64,000 bases of DNA from Epiperipatus broadwayi (lineage: Eukaryota > Onychophora > Udeonychophora > Euonychophora > Peripatidae), in contig JAQFVV010006246.1 of the NCBI GenBank assembly GCA_028023455.1, positions 5,904,363 through 5,968,362 of the forward strand. Reading direction: 5' to 3'. The notes below the pieces were generated by a model, which saw only the letters and a list, made by a program, of their open reading frames with translations, was not told where the DNA came from and ran no database searches. A program made the translations under genes and the position numbers. Positions 60,241 to 64,000 of this stretch are shown here, piece after piece; position 1 is the first letter of the stretch; each line of letters begins with the position of its first letter.

Positions 60241-61930
60241 GGGGATAATTTGTGTATTGTTTTTCTGCAATATTTTTGTTTTTTGATTGTATAGGTTGAG
60301 TTGAGTATTTGTTATTGGTAGTTGTTTTTTATTATGGGTTTGCGGGATTTCGTTTTAAAAAAAATTTCATTGAATGATATTAGGAGGATTAAAAAATTAT
60401 CTAGATTAAGTGATAGAATACAAAAGGTAAGATGGCAGATTTATTTCCTTAAAAAATATAGGGAATTTAATGTTTTTCCTAGGAATTGTTTTTTTAATCT
60501 TAAGAAGAATAGAAAATAGTTTAAGAATCAGAATTTAGTTTTGGATTTGCAAATGTTTATTTGAATAGCTTTTTTGCCAATTTTTTTATTAAGCTTTATA
60601 AATTAATTTCTAAATATAAAAAATAGATATTATTTAGATAAGATTTTAATTATTCTATTTAAAATTTTTTCACAAATTAATTTAGAATAAATAGGTCAAA
60701 TTTTAAGATTTACTGATAATAAGAAATCTAAAAAATAATTGTTTGGTATGTAATCACTATGATAAGAGTAAGAATTTAGGATTCATAATTAAACCTGATA
60801 GCTATCAATCTATGCTTTGAGAAATTATTGCTATTGAAATCAAAAATTAAATAATTCTAATGAGGTCAATTGTATAAAGATTGTTTGAGTGTTGGCTATT
60901 CTGATCAATTTGGTAAAAGTATCTTATTTCATAGTAATTATAGCAGTGTTAATAATTATAATAATGTGAAGGGTAAAGTAAAATATTTGTTTTATTAGCC
61001 TTTTAAATTGTCTTCTTGTAGAACTGTAAGTAAAAATAGTAATTTGTTTGGGAATATTTGTTTTATTAGCCTTTTAAATTGTCTTCTTGTAGAACTGTAA
61101 GTAAAAATAGTAATTTGTTTGGGAATAAAAAAATTGCTTGGGAAAAGGAATATTATTTTGAATAATTTATTAAACAATACAAAGAAAATTTTTGACAGAA
61201 AGAATGTTTCTGGAGTAATATATATTGTCTCTCATTTTTATAAAAAAGTATGCACAGGTCAGAGTAGTTTGAGATTAAATGAAAAAATAAAAGTAGGGTT
61301 AAAAATAAATATATTCTGTTTTATATATCCATGAAAGAGATATAATGCACACTATTAGTTTTGATAAGGCTAAGGTTGTCTTCTTTGAAAAAAATGAAAT
61401 AAAAAGAATTTAAAAATCTTTATTATTAAAAATGTATGATTCTGAAGCAATTAACATGTTTAAAAGTTCTTTTGATATTTAGGGTGTGTGAAATGTAATT
61501 GTGAATAATGTTTAGTATAAAATTGGTTATGTTTTAGTCCTTTATACTTGAGAAGTCTGCTTATAGCAGTGAAATAATTGTTTGTGGTTTAGAATTTATT
61601 TTCTTTTGCTAGTCTGGTTGAATTTGGGGTAATTTTGATTATTTTATTGACTAGTTAGCTTCAGGCTTTTAATATTTACATTTTAATGAGTTTTTTTTTT
61701 AAATTTTAAGGTAATGTTTCTAATATTATGAAAAGGTTTTATATATATGTTGTTTTTGTATTGCATGAATGTTGTTGAAATATTTGTATAGGTTTTAGTT
61801 GTTGAAGTGTTGTTTGCTTTGTGTTCATATATATATATATATGTGTTTTGTTTGATTGGTGTTTTTTTTTTTAAACATTGTTTGTTATAAGGGTGTGTTA
61901 TAAAATAAAATTATAGGAAAAAAATAAAAG
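60241..61930 (+). pseudogene. Penelope-like unit 1 of the array (no reverse transcriptase core)
   Basis: The unit starts with an acceptor-like TTTTTTGATTGTATAG and GGTTGAGTTGAGTATTTG at 60294. At 60322-60519 a 65-codon frame gives the Penelope N-terminal signature LSDRIQKVRWQIYFLKKYRE followed by PRNCFFNLKK. Only about 250 bases later comes the C-terminal part (IIKPDSYQS, near 60790). The linker near 61000-61140 and then the GIY-YIG domain (GVIYIVSHFYKKVCTGQSSL, about 61210-61270) follow. Next are HTISFDKAKVVFFEKNE near 61345-61395 and LLLKMYDSEAINMFKSSFDI. The RT palm is missing, so this is a deletion derivative that would depend on another element. Many frameshifts. Confidence 0.82.
60984..61125 (+). 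repeat. 71-bp exact tandem duplication within Penelope unit 1
   Basis: 60984-61054 (starts TATTTGTTTTATTAGCCTTT) is repeated at 61055-61125. It duplicates the linker that precedes the endonuclease, is frame-breaking, and is recent as the copies agree throughout. Confidence 0.93.
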
Positions 61931-63475
61931 AAAATTTGTATATGTTTTAGTGTGAGGTTTTTTGTTTTGTTTTTTGATTGTGTAGGTTGAGTTGAGTATT
62001 TGTTATTTGTATTTGTTTTTTATTATAGGTTTGTGAGGTTTAGTTTTTAATAATTTTTTATTGAATAATATTTAGAAAATTTAAAAAAATATCTAGATTA
62101 GGAGATAGAAGAGAATCTTTAAGATAAGCAGATTTATTTTCTTAAAAAATCTAGGGAAATTATAATGTTTTTTTGTGGGAGTTGTATTTATAGTTTTAAG
62201 AAGAATAGATAATTGTTTAAGAATCAGAATGTAGTTTTGAATTTATAAATGTTTATTTTGAATAGTTTTTTGAAAGAGAATTTTATTAAGCTTTATAAAT
62301 TTATTTCTGAATATAAAAGGAATAAGTATTATTTAGATAAGAGACAAGATTTTAATTCTATTTTAACTTTTTTTATAAGGTAATTTACAATAAATATGTC
62401 AAATTTCTAGTTTCATTGGTGATTAATCTAAAAACTAATTGTTTGGTATGTAGTCACAATGTTAAGAATAAGAATTTAAGATCTATAATTAAACCTACTA
62501 GCTATCAATCTGTATCCCATGAAGTAGCAGTTTTGAAAAATTATTGCTATAGAAATCAGAGATTAAACAATTCTAATGAGGTGGTTTTATTTCTGAAAGG
62601 TCAATTTTATAAAGACTATTTGAAGGTTGGCTACTCTGATAAATTTATTAAAAGTAATTTGTGTAATAGTAATTATGTTGGTGGTTAATAATTATGATAA
62701 TGTGAAGAATGAAGACAAATATAATTTTACTTTTATTTCTTTGCCTTTTAAATTGTCTCCTTATAGAATTATAAATAAAAATAGTAATTTGTTTTTAAAT
62801 AAGAAAATTACTTGGAAAAGGGGTATTACTTTGAATAATTTATTAAACAATCCCAAAAATTTTTTGATAGGAAGATTTTTGTAAGAAGCTCAGAATAGTT
62901 TGAGCTTAAATGACAATAAAAGTACATAAAAATTGAGTTATGTTTTTATCTTACTTGCCTTCTTATAGAATTGTAAGTAAAAAAAGTATTGTTTGGAAAT
63001 AAGAAAATTGCTTGAAAAAGGGGTAATACTTTGAAGAATTTATTAAACAATATAAAGAACATTTTTGGTAGAAATTCTATTCTTGGAGTAGTGTATATTT
63101 CCCTTGTTTTTGTAAGAATGTATAAATAGGTCAGAGGAGTTTGAGCTTAAACAAAATAATAAAAATATATAAAGATAGAGTTACAAATGAATATCCCAGT
63201 TCTACTTTATATATCGTGTAAGAGATGTAGGGCACACTATTAGTTTTGATGAGGCTAATGTTGTTTTCTTTGAAAGAAATGAAATAAAAAAAAAAAATCT
63301 TTACTATTAAACATTTATGATTCTAAAGCAATTAATTGGAATTGGGGGTAATATTCAGTATAAAATTGGTTATGTTTTAATTCTTTACAATTGACAAGTC
63401 TGCTTACAGCACTGAAATTATTGGTTGTATTTTAGCATTTATTTTCTTTGGCTAGTCTGACTTGTTATATGTGAG
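61931..63475 (+). pseudogene. Penelope-like unit 2 of the array
   Basis: Repeats the order of unit 1: GGTTGAGTTGAGTATTTGTT at about 61986 (1692 bp after the same word in unit 1), a broken N-terminal part to 62390, and then 62416-62688, an intact stretch NCLVCSHNVKNKNLRSIIKP...YQSVSHEVAVLKNY. The linker (LPFKLSPYRIINKNSNLF, LLNNPKNF) runs to about 62880. The linker is then partly repeated at 62950-63070 before GVVYISLVFVRM-type endonuclease remains at 63085 and the region around HTISFDEANVVFFERNE at 63235. The 3'UTR ends near 63475 in TA/TG tracts. Confidence 0.82.
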
Positions 63476-64000
63476 GTAATTTGGATTATATATGCATAAT
63501 GTAATATATATATATGTGTGTGTGTGTAATAAAATAAACTGAAATTAATTTTATAAAGTTTAATAACTAGAATTAAATTTTTAAATAAATATTAGGTATA
63601 GCTAATTTATGGTGATCTGTCACTCATATATATATATATGCATAACTGTGCATGATATAGAGTAGTGATAAAATGTAAAATCTAGAGCTTAAAGTCCATG
63701 AATTATAACTAATTTTTGTTATTTCTCTTATAAATCCCCAGCAAAAACTATTTGATTATATATATATGCACAGAAACAAACAAAAAAGACTAGAGAAATG
63801 AACAAATGAAAAGATATTGATTTAAATAAGCCAGTTAAACATCTGAAAGGCAATCAGAAGACAGAGAAGGAGTAAGAAATGAATGGACAGCATTTTAAAA
63901 TAAATCCATTGAATATCTGAAGTAGTTGGAAAGCGAACATCACTAAAAAAAAAAGTAAAAACATATAATTATATAATATTATAAAGACAATTATTTATTA
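63476..64000. other. No recognisable gene; TA/TG microsatellites
   Basis: (TA)n(TG)n at about 63508-63530 and short TA tracts near 63630 and 63760; otherwise AT-rich sequence up to the window edge. Confidence 0.3.

Overview
This window looks like a piece of a very AT-rich, repeat-laden animal nuclear genome. Long poly-A/T runs, (TA)n and (CA)n(TA)n microsatellites, spliceosomal-type acceptor sites, a Golgi-type glycosyltransferase, Penelope-like elements with GIY-YIG endonucleases, a 5'-truncated LINE, hAT and Merlin/ISXO2-type transposases and tRNA-derived SINEs all point to a metazoan, most likely an invertebrate. The species cannot be fixed from the sequence. There is no bacterial gene organisation, no rRNA gene and no convincing functional tRNA gene.

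Only one complete protein-coding gene is well supported: a glycosyltransferase family 92 (DUF23) type II membrane protein at 1760-3109 (+), read as one uninterrupted coding exon behind a strong 3' splice site. A second real gene is suggested by a terminal exon on the minus strand at 55726-55939. It has a good splice acceptor, an open frame of about 70 codons and distinct codon use, but no recognised family.

Almost everything else is mobile DNA or its remains. Left part (0-11 kb): a 1.06-kb snap-back element with a 13-bp target-site duplication, a decayed hAT transposase of the ZBED5/FAM200 type, and a second snap-back element. Middle (11-43 kb): two inverted copies (12.3-14.5 and 35.2-38.2 kb) of a 2-3 kb non-coding repeat, two direct copies (28.5-30.3 and 40.6-42.4 kb) of a 1.9-kb repeat, a tandem/inverted cluster at 22.7-24.0 kb, a LINE 3' end at 26.6-27.9 kb, a nearly perfect 186-bp palindrome, and a tRNA-derived SINE inside a Penelope remnant. 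Right part (44-51 kb): two copies of a 1.7-kb repeat; one is split by a 2239-bp TIR transposon with an 8-bp target duplication and the other preserves the empty site. Far right (57-63.5 kb): a head-to-tail array of Penelope-like units that lack the reverse transcriptase core, itself interrupted by a TIR transposon carrying a broken ISXO2/Merlin-type transposase.

The most informative feature is that duplicated blocks in the window act as before/after pairs. Because empty and filled sites can be compared directly, several insertions can be delimited to the base. Among them is a family of hairpin-forming elements with 13-15 bp target duplications. They look like MITEs in structure but like retroposons in how they insert.
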